A stretch of DNA of 64,000 bases from Utricularia gibba (taxonomy: Eukaryota > Streptophyta > Magnoliopsida > Lamiales > Lentibulariaceae), in contig CM007992.1 in the NCBI GenBank assembly GCA_002189035.1, positions 2,976,001 to 3,040,000 of the forward strand, in the 5' to 3' direction. The notes below the pieces were generated by a model that did no database searches, had not been told where the DNA came from, and was given only the letters and a program-made list of their open reading frames with translations. The position numbers and the translations under genes are program-made. The first letter of the stretch is position 1. Each line of letters opens with the position of its first letter. Shown in pieces: positions 1 to 9,396 of this stretch.

Positions 1-1003
1 ATAAATATATCTTATTTAACAAAAAAAATTCCGAAATTAAAAAATACATATGCCAAAAAATAATATATGGGCATGAGTTATGATTAACTTATGCCCTTAA
101 CAATATCATATAGTTGTGGGTTAGTCATAACCTACACCTATATGATAAGTGAAATAAGGATATAGTTTATAACTAATCCTCATCCTTAATGAGTATGCAG
201 GAACATGATCTTCTTCATTGTCCTGAATAATATCATATAAGTGTGGACTATGATTAACTCTTACTTTTTTAATAATGGGTGAAGTTTGACGGTGTCACCT
301 TAAGTTATAGTCGTTATAAAGAATTTAACTCTCAAATTTTAAAATTACATCATAAACTTTTCAACTTATATGTTTTGTTAATAATTTGTGTCTTAACTTA
401 TGAAATTTCATATTTAACTCTTTATGTTTGAATCTTTTTTGAACAGTTTTGACAATTGTTTGGATCTTTTTTTATATATTTAACCTCTTTTTTAACTTAT
501 CATTTTTAGTTATTCTATGCATATTTAATCTCTCATGTTTGATTCAATTTTTAAAAATTTTGAAAATTGTTTGGATTTTCGTTAAACGGTTTTTTTTTTT
601 TGTTATTTTTCAGATTTTGATATGACTAAAATAAGATATTCTTTATTGCATGAGGAATCTAGTGAACATGATGATATAAATTTGGAAATGAATGTTACTT
701 AGACTAGGTGGATTTTAAAACTTAGACCTCTAATTCTTATGTGTGGCAAATAATGGTAGAAAGTAAATATGATAGAGTAATTTATAATATTCACTTAGAA
801 TCATTTATAAAAGTGGCCATGCTACCACTCTCTTTTTAACAATTCACAGTGATCATTTTTTTTCACACTTCATCAAGAATTGGTTAAATTTGTAATATGA
901 CTTCACTTAAATAAGAGGCAAAAGAAGGTTCTGTATAACAGTCTAAAGTTATATTCATTTAAAAAAGACAAGTAAATTTTGTGGCCATGGTCGTGGATGA
1001 AGT
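1..1003. other. AT-rich intergenic region with hairpins
   Basis: No coding exon was recognised. The first 260 bases hold short inverted and tandem-like motifs (see the hairpin entry); the rest is T-rich, low-complexity DNA. The last part lies downstream of the minus-strand EPFL gene and probably includes its 3' untranslated region. Confidence 0.6.
69..145. repeat. Two adjacent imperfect hairpins
   Basis: Bases 69-96 can fold with a 12-bp arm (GGGCATGAGTTA against TAACTTATGCCC) round a 4-base loop. Bases 106-145 fold with an 18-bp arm (TCATATAGTTGTGGGTTA, two mismatches) round another 4-base loop. Related pieces (ATATCATATAAGTGTGGACTA, ATGATTAACT) recur near 225-265. This looks like the end of a foldback or tandem repeat whose remainder lies outside the window. 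Confidence 0.5.
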
Positions 1004-1549
1004 CTATGGGGTGTACAGAGTGGGGCCACACTTGCACTTCCACCCCTCGGGCTCGTAATTGGTGTACTCCAAATTCCAGCCGCCGTTGGAGTCGGCGGGG
1101 ACTTGGACGGCCTCGCACGGCTGGCACCGGCGGCACTTGTGCTCGCACCTCGGCGGCCTCGACCCCATCCTCTGCTCCTCCTGGAAGCATCGCCCATCAG
1201 AACGAACGGAGGAGGAGCTGAGTTACATACATACATGCAAAAAGCTTGTGGAATACCTTTGCTGAGAGCTGAGTTACATGCAGGGTCTGTGAGTGGCGTA
1301 CTTCCTCTACACAGCACAGAGATCAAAAGAAGAGGAATAAGACGATGATGAATAAGACAGCAGCAGCAGCAGCATTAGCAGAAGCAGCAGGAGGAGGAGA
1401 ATACCATTCTGAGTTAGGGTTGCAGAAGGAGGGGCGCCCCCGTTTGTAGTTTTAGCAGAAAGGGGTCTAGTGGAGGCGGCAGGAGCGCTGAGTAGCAGCA
1501 TTAAGTAGAAGCCAAGAAACAAGACAAAAGGAACCCGAGAGAATCTCAT
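1004..1549 (-). CDS. EPFL: EPIDERMAL PATTERNING FACTOR-like secreted peptide
   Basis: Three exons on the minus strand: 1549-1405, 1306-1257 and 1180-1004, joined in phases 1 and 0, encode about 123 aa. Residues 1-25 are a hydrophobic signal peptide, followed by a variable linker and a C-terminal cysteine-rich domain that begins GSRPPRCEHKC and ends YTP. Six cysteines fall at about residues 77, 81, 84, 87, 114 and 116. Family knowledge: EPF/EPFL peptides are cleaved and secreted, and bind ERECTA-family/TMM receptors to pattern stomata, leaf margins, ovules and inflorescences. The YEPEGWKCKCGP tail and the ending resemble the EPFL1-3 branch more than EPFL4-6 or EPFL9; the exact orthologue is uncertain. 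Intron 1 carries a CAG/CTG-rich microsatellite. The start at 1549 was chosen because it opens directly on the signal peptide. The 50-base middle exon is the only solution I found that keeps all phases open. Confidence 0.9.
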
Positions 1550-2008
1550 GATGAAATGGGAGGAGCTAGAGAAAGTTCTTGTCTTTGCCAAACAATGGAA
1601 GGAAGCAAGGGGCGCTCTCTTCTCCGGGATTATATGGGGTTCAAGCGGAAGTGGATTTCGAGACGAATTTAGTGAAAAAGGGTATAGGGAGCAGGGTTTG
1701 ACTACTAGGGACTTGTTCTTCTGTTCCCAAATGCACAAACAGGGTTAGAGAGTGGCTGGGCTGTGTTCAAAACGCGGATGCGGAAGGAGGGGTATTTATG
1801 GGGTTGGTCTGGGAGCATAGACTGCAGTGCCTGATGGTTACTTTTCGGTCAGAAATCGCAAATAAAGAGCCTGCAGCAGACAACAACATTTTCCTTTGAC
1901 TGCAGCGAAGAAGGCGTTTCGTTCGCCCCAATCCACCGCATATGGCTTTCTTTGTAAGCCAAATTGCAGTTACCATTATATTTTAAAAAAGATAGCTTGA
2001 AACGCGTA
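1550..2008. other. EPFL promoter and 5' flank
   Basis: This stretch lies between the divergent EPFL gene (-) and the tRNA (+). No coding exon is supported. It should hold the EPFL promoter and 5' leader and the upstream flank of the tRNA. Part of it is less AT-rich than the deeper intergenic DNA. Confidence 0.5.
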
Positions 2009-2025
2009 GCTGGAGTAGCTCAGTT

Positions 2026-2058
<33 letters not shown>

Positions 2059-2082
2059 AAGGTTCAAGCCCTTCCTCTAGCG
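2009..2082 (+). tRNA. trnN-GUU: tRNA-Asn (GUU anticodon)
   Basis: A full cloverleaf can be drawn. The acceptor stem is GCTGGAG against CTCTAGC with one G-T pair, and the discriminator base is G. The D arm contains TAGCTCAGTTGGTTAGAGC. The anticodon stem TGTGG/CCACA encloses loop CTGTTAA with anticodon GTT at 2043-2045. The T arm is GAAGG-TTCAAGC-CCTTC. No intron is present and no CCA is encoded, as expected for a nuclear tRNA. A T4 tract at 2087-2090 fits a Pol III terminator. Internal A and B boxes (TAGCTCAGTTGG and GGTTCAAGCCC) are intact. Confidence 0.96.
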
Positions 2083-2629
2083 TTTCTTTTCCTCTACAAT
2101 TTTTTTAATTCACGCTAAATATTAATTAATAATTCCTAATTACAAACTCTTGCGCCACGTAGGTGAAAATATTAACGAAGCTCCCACGCAACAATCATAA
2201 AATTAGAAAAGAACCCCAGATTTAGGACACAATTACATAGCGCACCCGCCATCATCAACTTTGTCACCCTCTGGGTTCCGTTGATAACCATGCGAAAAAA
2301 AAAATAAAGAAGAAGAAGAAGCGTCCCGCATTCTGCCAAAATTCATGGCTTTTCCATGGCCCCCATGACAGCTCCTTCCCCGCTTGGATTTACACACACA
2401 ACAATTACGAGCACATTCATGTGCTTCGTTTTGACAGACAAACTCCGACTCAAACTCCTTCTCCATTACTTCACTTCACAAAAGCTTCCTTTGCTGACGG
2501 TGTCGCCGGTGCATGAACGACTCGTGGACACGTCCACCCCTTTTCTTTTTTGTTTAGTTTTGCTTATTCTTTTCCCTGTTGCCTATAAAGCTCTCCTCCC
2601 CTCCTTGATGTACGTTGAGGGAAACGGGA
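2083..2629. other. Intergenic; MYB26-like promoter
   Basis: No exon was recognised. A TATAAAG element at 2584-2590 sits 40 bases before the MYB start codon and is the likely core promoter, implying a very short 5' leader. A GAA-rich tract lies near 2308-2320. Confidence 0.5.
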
Positions 2630-3824
2630 ATGGCGTCGCATCATACCTGCTGCGACCGGCAGAAGGTCAACCGGGGGCTGTGGTCGCCGGAGGAGGACCA
2701 GAAGCTCATCAGCTACGTCACCACGTACGGCCATGGATGCTGGAGCTCCGTTCCTAGGCTTGCTGGTAGTTTTCTTATTTAATCTGGATTAGGGTCTTTG
2801 ATTACATGGTGAATACTGGAGGGATTGTGCTGGCGCCCAGGTCTGCAGAGATGCGGGAAGAGCTGTAGATTGCGATGGATCAATTACCTGCGGCCCGATG
2901 TGAAGAGGGGGAATTTCACTCCCCAGGAAGCTGCTCTCATCATTGAGCTCCACCGGATTCTAGGTAACAGGTAAAGCGAAGATGGCGGAATTGGAAGCAC
3001 GAGTATTGTTCTTTTCAAATACAGTGGAATTCAAACGCCGGCTTCTGTTTTGCAGATGGTCGCAGATAGCTAAGTATCTGCCTGGGAGAACAGACAACGA
3101 AGTGAAGAACTTCTGGAACTCGAGCATAAAGAAGAAGTTGATAGCCCACGCCAGACATCTCCGGCCTTCTGATCTTTACTTCGCAGCCAGATTGCACCAC
3201 AGCCCAGAAAACAGCAGCAATCTGATGATCCCGAATCCTGAAAACGAGCATCCTGTCATCCCATCTGAACCAGCAATGGCTTCTTTTTACTGTTCCATAG
3301 ACTCACCATTTGATCAAATGATGAATCCCGTTACGAAGGATTCATCATGGGCTTCGCCGTACGACCAACCCACAGGGCAAGATCAAGATGAAAGCTCCCC
3401 ATGTTGGGATTTGAGAACCATCGAAGTTACGACGTTGACAGGGAGGTGCTGGAAGCGCTGCTGCCGGAGCTAGACACCGGAAACTCGTCCTCCTGCAGTG
3501 GCTTTCCGGCCCCGATGTGGGGCGGCTGTGATGAATACACAGGAGGGTATTTTCCTGGCTGTGAAGAGATGCATCCGTACCACATCGACAACATTACATC
3601 TCTAATGGCGACCTTCGCGCAGCCGGATCCTCCACCGGAGTGCCCGCCCTCTTCGGACTCGCATTTATGATGTGTTGACAGCAAATTCCAACATCAATGA
3701 CTCCATGGCGGAACTGCGGCTGCGCTTCGAAACCTCAGAGGAGATGCTGAACATTTGTGGCTGGGAGCAAATGACTTCTGAATTTGAAAACTTGGATCTA
3801 CACAAATTTCCTCCATCCATGTGA
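2630..3824 (+). CDS. MYB26: R2R3-MYB transcription factor, MYB26-like (two apparent frameshifts)
   Basis: Exons 2630-2765, 2841-2970 and 3056-3824 give about 344 aa if two single-base shifts are allowed. The R2 and R3 repeats are complete and carry the tryptophan pattern. The run [13 protein letters not shown], the stretch [18 protein letters not shown] and the end [15 protein letters not shown] match the MYB26 (MALE STERILE 35) branch better than MYB61/86 or MYB103. Intron positions and phases (1 and 2) are those usual for R2R3-MYBs. Family knowledge: MYB26 is a nuclear activator of secondary-wall thickening in the anther endothecium, needed for dehiscence. Oddity: after about codon 204 the coding signal moves to another frame at the CCCC run 3397-3400 and returns to the first frame near 3643-3649. 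The middle segment ([16 protein letters not shown] and onward) and the last segment ([20 protein letters not shown]) both look like genuine protein. As written, the sequence stops at 3471-3473. A TATA element lies at 2584. Confidence 0.85.
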
Positions 3825-4432
3825 AATTCATAAGTATGGTTATGTATTTTGAATATGGGATTCAGATTATGTAGAACATAATCAATTTTGAAATTATTTG
3901 AATAGAATCAATTTTAAATTATAAAACTGTTTTATAATATAATATAAAATTATATTATAAAATTTAATGAAATAAATTATATATAGTAAAATTTAAATAT
4001 ATTAATTTATTTATATAATTCAATTTTTTATATTTATTTAAATAAAAATAAAAAGTAAAAAAATGATTTTTTACTTAATTTTTTGTTTAATTACTAAAAT
4101 ATAAATTTAATAATTTATGAAGTTAATCATATAATTTAATTTTTTAATTTTACTATAAAATGGATAAAAAATTAGAATTTTTAAAAATTCTGTTAAAAAT
4201 GCACGTGAGGGGGTATTTTGGTCATTATAGTCGGGGTGTAAATCAACCCTATTTTCGCCACGTGTCCTGGAATTCCTCTCGACCGTTACTGGATTTTCTA
4301 TTTTTAGTGGAGGAAACACCACGAACAAAGCCTTAATTCAATCAAACAACATGAATACTTTTGTCCTTTTACCATTCCCGTCGGACCCGCAAATACCATT
4401 TAATAATATTATTAAAATAATACATCACAACT
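3825..4432. other. Intergenic, AT-rich, with a dispersed repeat
   Basis: Contains the probable MYB26-like 3' UTR, one copy of a dispersed AT-rich repeat (3878-4035) and the LBD promoter. A GC-richer patch at 4200-4350 has no supportable coding content. Confidence 0.5.
3878..4035 (+). repeat. Dispersed AT-rich repeat, family B, copy 1
   Basis: Shares the ordered motifs AATAGAATCAATTTTAAATT, AAACTGTTTTATA and TATAAAATTATATTATAAAA with copies at 30722-30905 (same strand) and 20940-21110 (opposite strand). No coding capacity. Probably a non-autonomous or relic element. Boundaries are approximate. Confidence 0.55.
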
Positions 4433-5338
4433 ATGAACCAGCCCCCCCAGTTTTCTGCCCAATACCAACAATTACATCCGCCGGAACCCTAAACCGCCCA
4501 AATCCGCCGCTGCACCTCAGCCGTCCCGCAGCCACGGATCAACCACGCAAGCCTGTGCTGCGTGTAAGTATCAACGGCGGAAGTGCGCCTCCGATTGCAT
4601 TCTCGCGCCTTATTTTCCCCACGACAGCCACCGCCAATTCCTCAACGCACACCGTCTATTCGGCGTTAGCAACATTGTTAAAATCGTCCGGCACCTGGAC
4701 CCGGCGGCGAAGGACCAAGCGATGCGGTCGATTATCTACCAATCGGATGCACGCGCCGCGGATCCTGTCGGTGGATGTTACCGGATTATTCGTGACCTAG
4801 AGAACAGGATCGCGATGGCGAAAGCAGAGCACGAGATTGTCCTTCACCACCTCGCGCTTTTCCGGGCTGCGGCCACCGCGACGCCGCTACAGACCGGAGA
4901 TTGCTACGCGGCGGTGGAAGACGTCAACTCGTGGCCGCTGGAAACCGTGCAAACGAATGCGGAATCGGTATCGTCTTCGTTTCCTTGCCAACAAGAGACG
5001 AAGAATTCACCTGTCGAGGATTGCAACAATGCAGATTTGATCCAGCCTATTCTGGATCAACTGGATTGCGATGGAGATATTGGGAACGAAGATGTTTCCC
5101 TCAAATTCGATTTCGACGGAAATCTCATCTCCAGGTACGAACCGATCCAATTACACCGTGGATTCCAACTACGTTTACTCATCTCGTCTCTGCAACCGAT
5201 AGCTTGAGTTTTTGCCACAGTGTGGAGGAGACAGAGGGCTTCAAGGAAGAAGACGATGACTGTTTCGGTTACGTTGACGATCACGAAGATCTCAAAGCAG
5301 CAGCCACTTTCTTCAGCCTCACGAACTGCGACATTTGA
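4433..5338 (+). CDS. LOB-domain transcription factor, LBD22/27 type (start region frameshifted)
   Basis: The LOB domain is clear in frame from about 4550. It has the zinc-binding block CAACKYQRRKCASDC, then YFPHD, the GAS-like block FLNAHRLFGVSNIVKIV, and a coiled-coil-like end (YRIIRDLENRIAMAKAEHEI). The QFLNAHRLFGVSN wording is typical of the LBD22/27 branch (LBD27 is SIDECAR POLLEN in Arabidopsis). Coding continues to 5134, a GTACGA donor leads to an 86-base intron, and exon 2 (5221-5338) ends FFSLTNCDI. Family knowledge: plant-specific nuclear DNA-binding regulators. Oddity: the LOB frame contains no ATG after its last upstream stop (4434-4436). The only sensible start, ATG at 4433, is one base out of phase, separated by a run of seven Cs at 4442-4448. 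With one C fewer the protein would be about 272 aa. Confidence 0.87.
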
Positions 5339-6409
5339 TACACCAGAAAACGACGAGAGGTTTTCAATAAACCCCAAAGAACCAAACCCTACATTCCTTG
5401 TATTGGGCTTTTCCACCCTTGAATGTTGCAATGGGCTCACCTTCAGCCCATCACAACAAGGCCTTAAGCAGCCCAACCAAAGGAGGCCTCAATCCAAAAG
5501 ATAAATAAATTAAGCCCGCCTTTGGAAAACCAAAATTCTCTTCCTAAAAAGTCGATTCTTGTTTCAAGTATCATTTTTTATTTTTCAATTATCTATTTTC
5601 TATCAGGTGAAAATCACTCCAATTTTATGAGAGAGTGTATTATACTAAAATGTTTTTTTATAAACAATGACAGCCCTTTTATGTAATTATAATATTTTTA
5701 TACTATAAATTATCTATAAAAACATAGTTTCTTTTAATTTATAGATTTGTAAATTTTGATTTTTAATAAATGAAAGTGAGTATCTCATTTATGTATAAAA
5801 ACCAATTATCATTTTATTGTACTTCAAACATGAATTAATTATAAAATAATAGACAAATATTTTCAAAAGTAGGTTAAAACAATAGATATAAGAATTTTTG
5901 ATAGTATGAAGGGATGAATTAGAAATTTAAACATGTGTCAGATATTGTGTGAGAAAAATGTATATTAATAATATTAATTTTTTAATTTAATGTGTGTGAG
6001 AGAGCGTATGAGGATGATTATTTTTCTAAATAATCTAATCTGAAGGTGAATTTTCGAAATATGAGATCCTCCTCCATTGCCTGGTTTATTGCAAAAAAAG
6101 AAAAAAAAAATTGCCAGATGTGTTGATGATGATGGGAGGCAAAAGCTCGACACCATGGAAGCTTTTGTTGTTGGGAGCTTAAAAGAAAAGGATTTTAGTA
6201 TTTTTGCTCGATTTAAATACAAAAAGAAAAAAGGATGAGGTTTGGAGGTCATGTCACTCAGACCACTGTTTTGTTGGGTAGTCCCATTTTTTTCTCGAGC
6301 GGTTTGTTTTGTAGGCCGCAGATGAGCTTCATTTGTCTCCACAACCAACGCGCCTTGGAACGATGGGATCCAAATACAAAGAATGAGAATCCATCCAAGT
6401 TTTAAGCAT

Positions 6410-6641
6410 TCTTTTGAAAAATTTTTGAAACATATTTTTACTTTTCAAAAATATTTTTGAAAAATATAAATAAAAATAAAAGTAATCAATTTCTTATTTT
6501 TTAAAAAATAACTTTTATAGTTATAATTTTAAAAATGTTTTTTTTATAAAATTACTTTTACAATTAAAAATGTTCTAAAACAAAACTATTTTTAATTCTA
6601 AAAAGTAAAAATATATTTTAAAAATTTTACAAAACACTACT
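6410..6641. repeat. Foldback MITE-like element, family A, copy 1
   Basis: The two ends are inverted copies of each other: TCTTTTGAAAAATTTTTGAAA and CATATTTTTACTTTT on the left, and their complement (GTGTTTTGTAAAATTTTTAAAA, TATATTTTTACTTTT) on the right. The interior is AT-rich and non-coding. Related elements sit at 35450-35619 and 35819-36055. Limits are approximate and no target-site duplication was fixed. Confidence 0.55.
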
Positions 6642-8478
6642 TTAATCTTTACTTTGTTTTGAAGAAGAAGTGAATGGGTAATTTGGTGAAAAGTTTTTAC
6701 CTTGATGTGGGTGCAATAATGTTAATCTATGTATGTAATGTAATTGGCATTGATGTTAGTGCAATAATGGGATTCCCGTGTCTGGATGTTGAATTGCGCT
6801 GCAATAAAAGTGTATGGTGTGGCAGGGCCAGGCCAGGCCAGGACAAGTGCAACACACAGCAGCAGCATTCATTCATCAAGATCTGCACCAAGAACACGCA
6901 CCTACTTACACACATTCACTACCTTCACCAATCACTTCCCAATGGACCGGGCCAGGAATAGGATTACCTTCTCCTACATGACACATCATTAATTTGTGGG
7001 TTATGTTGTAAGGTATGATTTAAATATCTTGAAAAATATAGCACGAATATATGAAGAATTGAATTTCTTTATCCTGCTATATTTTATTTTTCTAGTTATG
7101 GGGTATGTTAGCATGTCGCATGCATCAAATTATTTATAACATTCTGTATCACACATTTAATTAAAAGAAATACGGCCATTTTGGGTGTTGTGGCATGTTA
7201 GTTGTGTCATTCATCAAATTTGCTCCTTATTGAACACAGCTTAATTATTGGGTTGGTTTGAAAAGTGTATGTTCTAATGCTTCATCAAGTAGAGTTTTTG
7301 TGGATCAAAAGTTCATTAGGTTATGAGACACATTCCACCTTCTAGAATGGTTGTGATTTTGTTGTTTGGGGAGACGTCGATTTATTTTTGATCAAGCTAT
7401 TAAACTCAAGTTTAAATATAAGCTTTCCCCACATCATTATTATAATAACTCTATTTAATCTAAACTCCAAACATCACTTCACCTTTCAAAATTTATATAT
7501 TGAAGGATGGATGTCAAAGAATGATCATTCATGCTTGTATGTGCCAAAATGAGTTTTATTTTACTCTTTGTGTGTGAGAGACAAATACATATATTAGGAA
7601 GAAATAAAGAAGTACGCATATGTAATAAATATGTATGAAAGTAGTTGAAATCTACAAAATTCGATTGGATCGATCTTTCTTATAAATAAAAGATTGTTAG
7701 AAAAAAAAAGGATTGAAATTTATATATACCAATTGTAATTCTTATTATCTTCTTTTTAGTGAAATCCATTTTTCCGATAACCTTGTTCACTTTTGTGATT
7801 TATTTGTTTAGATAGTTTTCATGTAAAAATTTTATCTTCTCTTATTTCTCTTATCTACATAACAACCCCCTAAAACCTGAAAATCACAAATTGGATATGA
7901 ACAAACCGGTCTATCACCTCAAAATCGGTCTTCTTCAATAACCTCATTTTCAACCATAACAAATATAAATCTTTTAACTTAATATGTGTGAGAAAATATA
8001 CGAATGATCATTTTTATAAATAATATTGAAATGAAATGCCATCTCCCTCCTTGAGAGGACAGGCTTGTTTGCAAAACACAGAATGGAGGAGGAAGGGAGG
8101 AGGCGAGGCCGGCAGCTGTGCATCATTTCCGATGGCGATGTTACTCCCTATTGCGATCGGGATTGGGATGCTGACCGTCCATGACTCTGTCGCATGCTAC
8201 ACCCCCAAATTACCAAAAACCCCCCAACATTTCTTTTATTTTCTTACAACTCCTCTGGCGGGTCACCTGTCCCTCTCTGCCTCCCCCATCATTCACACCC
8301 CTTTTCCCCCCACCATATGCCATCCCTTGCTTGCTTTAACCCACAAATTCATGTGATTAAAAGAAAGATTGCTTCCTGAACTACCCCTGTTTCGGGTTTC
8401 TCTGAATCGGGTCGGGTTGGTAAGGACATCCTCCATTAATGATTCCTTGCTCGAAGTCACGAGCATTGTCTCTTTCTC

Positions 8479-8486
8479 TATATATG
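8479..8486 (+). promoter_or_regulatory. TATA box of the NHL gene
   Basis: TATATATG lies 107 bases before the ATG at 8593, in a pyrimidine-rich setting (TCTCTTTCTC). The spacing is consistent with a transcription start near 8510 and a leader of about 80 bases. Confidence 0.6.
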
Positions 8487-8592
8487 TACACCTGTCACTA
8501 AGGCTTCCCAGCACAGAGATCCATGCATTGAAGGGGGAGAATAAACAAAATCCAGAGCTGCAACACCGAGATCTGAGCTCCCGCACCAAAAG

Positions 8593-9396
8593 ATGACCGA
8601 CAAAGTGCATCCATCTGCGAAGCCACAACCAGCCGCCGCCCCAGCAGCAACAGCAGCTGGGGGAGCAGGGGCCAGGGATGCTAATCTCAATCTCAAGCTT
8701 CCGCCGAATAAAGCCCAGGGTTACAACAACGCCAGGCGTCCGGCTTACCGCCCACAGCCTCCGCCGCGGCGGAGCTACCGCAGGGGATGCTGGTGCAGGT
8801 GCTGCTTATGGACGACAGCGGTGATTCTACTGATCGCCGTCGTGGCGGCCGTTGCCGGCGGCGTGTTTTATCTCATCTACCATCCCCACCGCCCTTCCTT
8901 CTCCGTCAAATCTGTGAATCTCTCCAAATTCAACCTCACCGACACCACCCTCAACACCAGTTTCAACATCTCCGTCGCCGCACACAATCCTAATTCCATC
9001 ATCACCTTCAGTTACGACCAAACTACGGTCCAGCTGTTCGCCGGAACCGTGGGGGTCGGCGACGGATCCTTCCCAAGCTTCACTCAGGGCACGAAGAATT
9101 CCACCACTCTGAGAGCAGTCATCGCGACCCCCAAGAACACATACCTAGACGAGGGAGATGACGCATCCGCACTGAAATCCTTCCTCCGGAAAGGGAAACT
9201 GCCGATCAAGATCCAGATGGACACCAAAATCAGAGCCAAAATTGGGAAATTCGAGATGGGGAAGCTCGGCGTTAGGGTTCTGTGCGAGGGAATCAAAATC
9301 GCTGTTCATTCCGGCAATACGGCGTCGTCCGCACCCAGTGTTAACGTCGAGTGCAAGCTGGATCCACGAGTGAAGATCCTGCGGTGGACAATTTAA
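8593..9396 (+). CDS. NDR1/HIN1-like (NHL) LEA2-domain membrane protein
   Basis: Single-exon gene of 267 aa. Residues 1-65 are a proline-, alanine- and arginine-rich cytosolic tail with the basic and cysteine-rich patch RRGCWCRCC. Residues about 72-96 form one hydrophobic segment (TTAVILLIAVVAAVAGGVFYL). Residues about 100-267 are a LEA2/WHY-type beta-sandwich domain with NFNISVAAHNPN-like wording (here FNISVAAHNPNS) and several N-glycosylation sequons (NLT, NIS, NST). Length and order match the NHL family (NDR1, NHL3, YLS9). Family knowledge: these proteins sit in the plasma membrane with the LEA2 domain outside, and many are induced by pathogens or senescence; the biochemical role is not settled. 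It stands alone, with a TATA box at 8479 and a TTA microsatellite just after the stop. Which NHL subgroup it belongs to is uncertain. Confidence 0.93.
   Translation: MTDKVHPSAKPQPAAAPAATAAGGAGARDANLNLKLPPNKAQGYNNARRPAYRPQPPPRRSYRRGCWCRCCLWTTAVILLIAVVAAVAGGVFYLIYHPHRPSFSVKSVNLSKFNLTDTTLNTSFNISVAAHNPNSIITFSYDQTTVQLFAGTVGVGDGSFPSFTQGTKNSTTLRAVIATPKNTYLDEGDDASALKSFLRKGKLPIKIQMDTKIRAKIGKFEMGKLGVRVLCEGIKIAVHSGNTASSAPSVNVECKLDPRVKILRWTI

Larger units (their letters stand above)
5339..8592. other. Long intergenic region before the NHL gene
   Basis: About 3.2 kb with no supportable exon. It holds the LBD 3' flank, a foldback element at 6410-6641, a GGCCA-repeat patch near 6823-6843 and long AT-rich tracts. 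The last 550 bases are GC-richer and contain the NHL promoter. Open frames here, such as 8036-8356, show no recognisable domain. Confidence 0.55.

Noticed and set aside
8036-8356. 106-codon frame upstream of the NHL gene
   Set aside because: Low-complexity Pro/Ser/His composition in promoter DNA, no domain.
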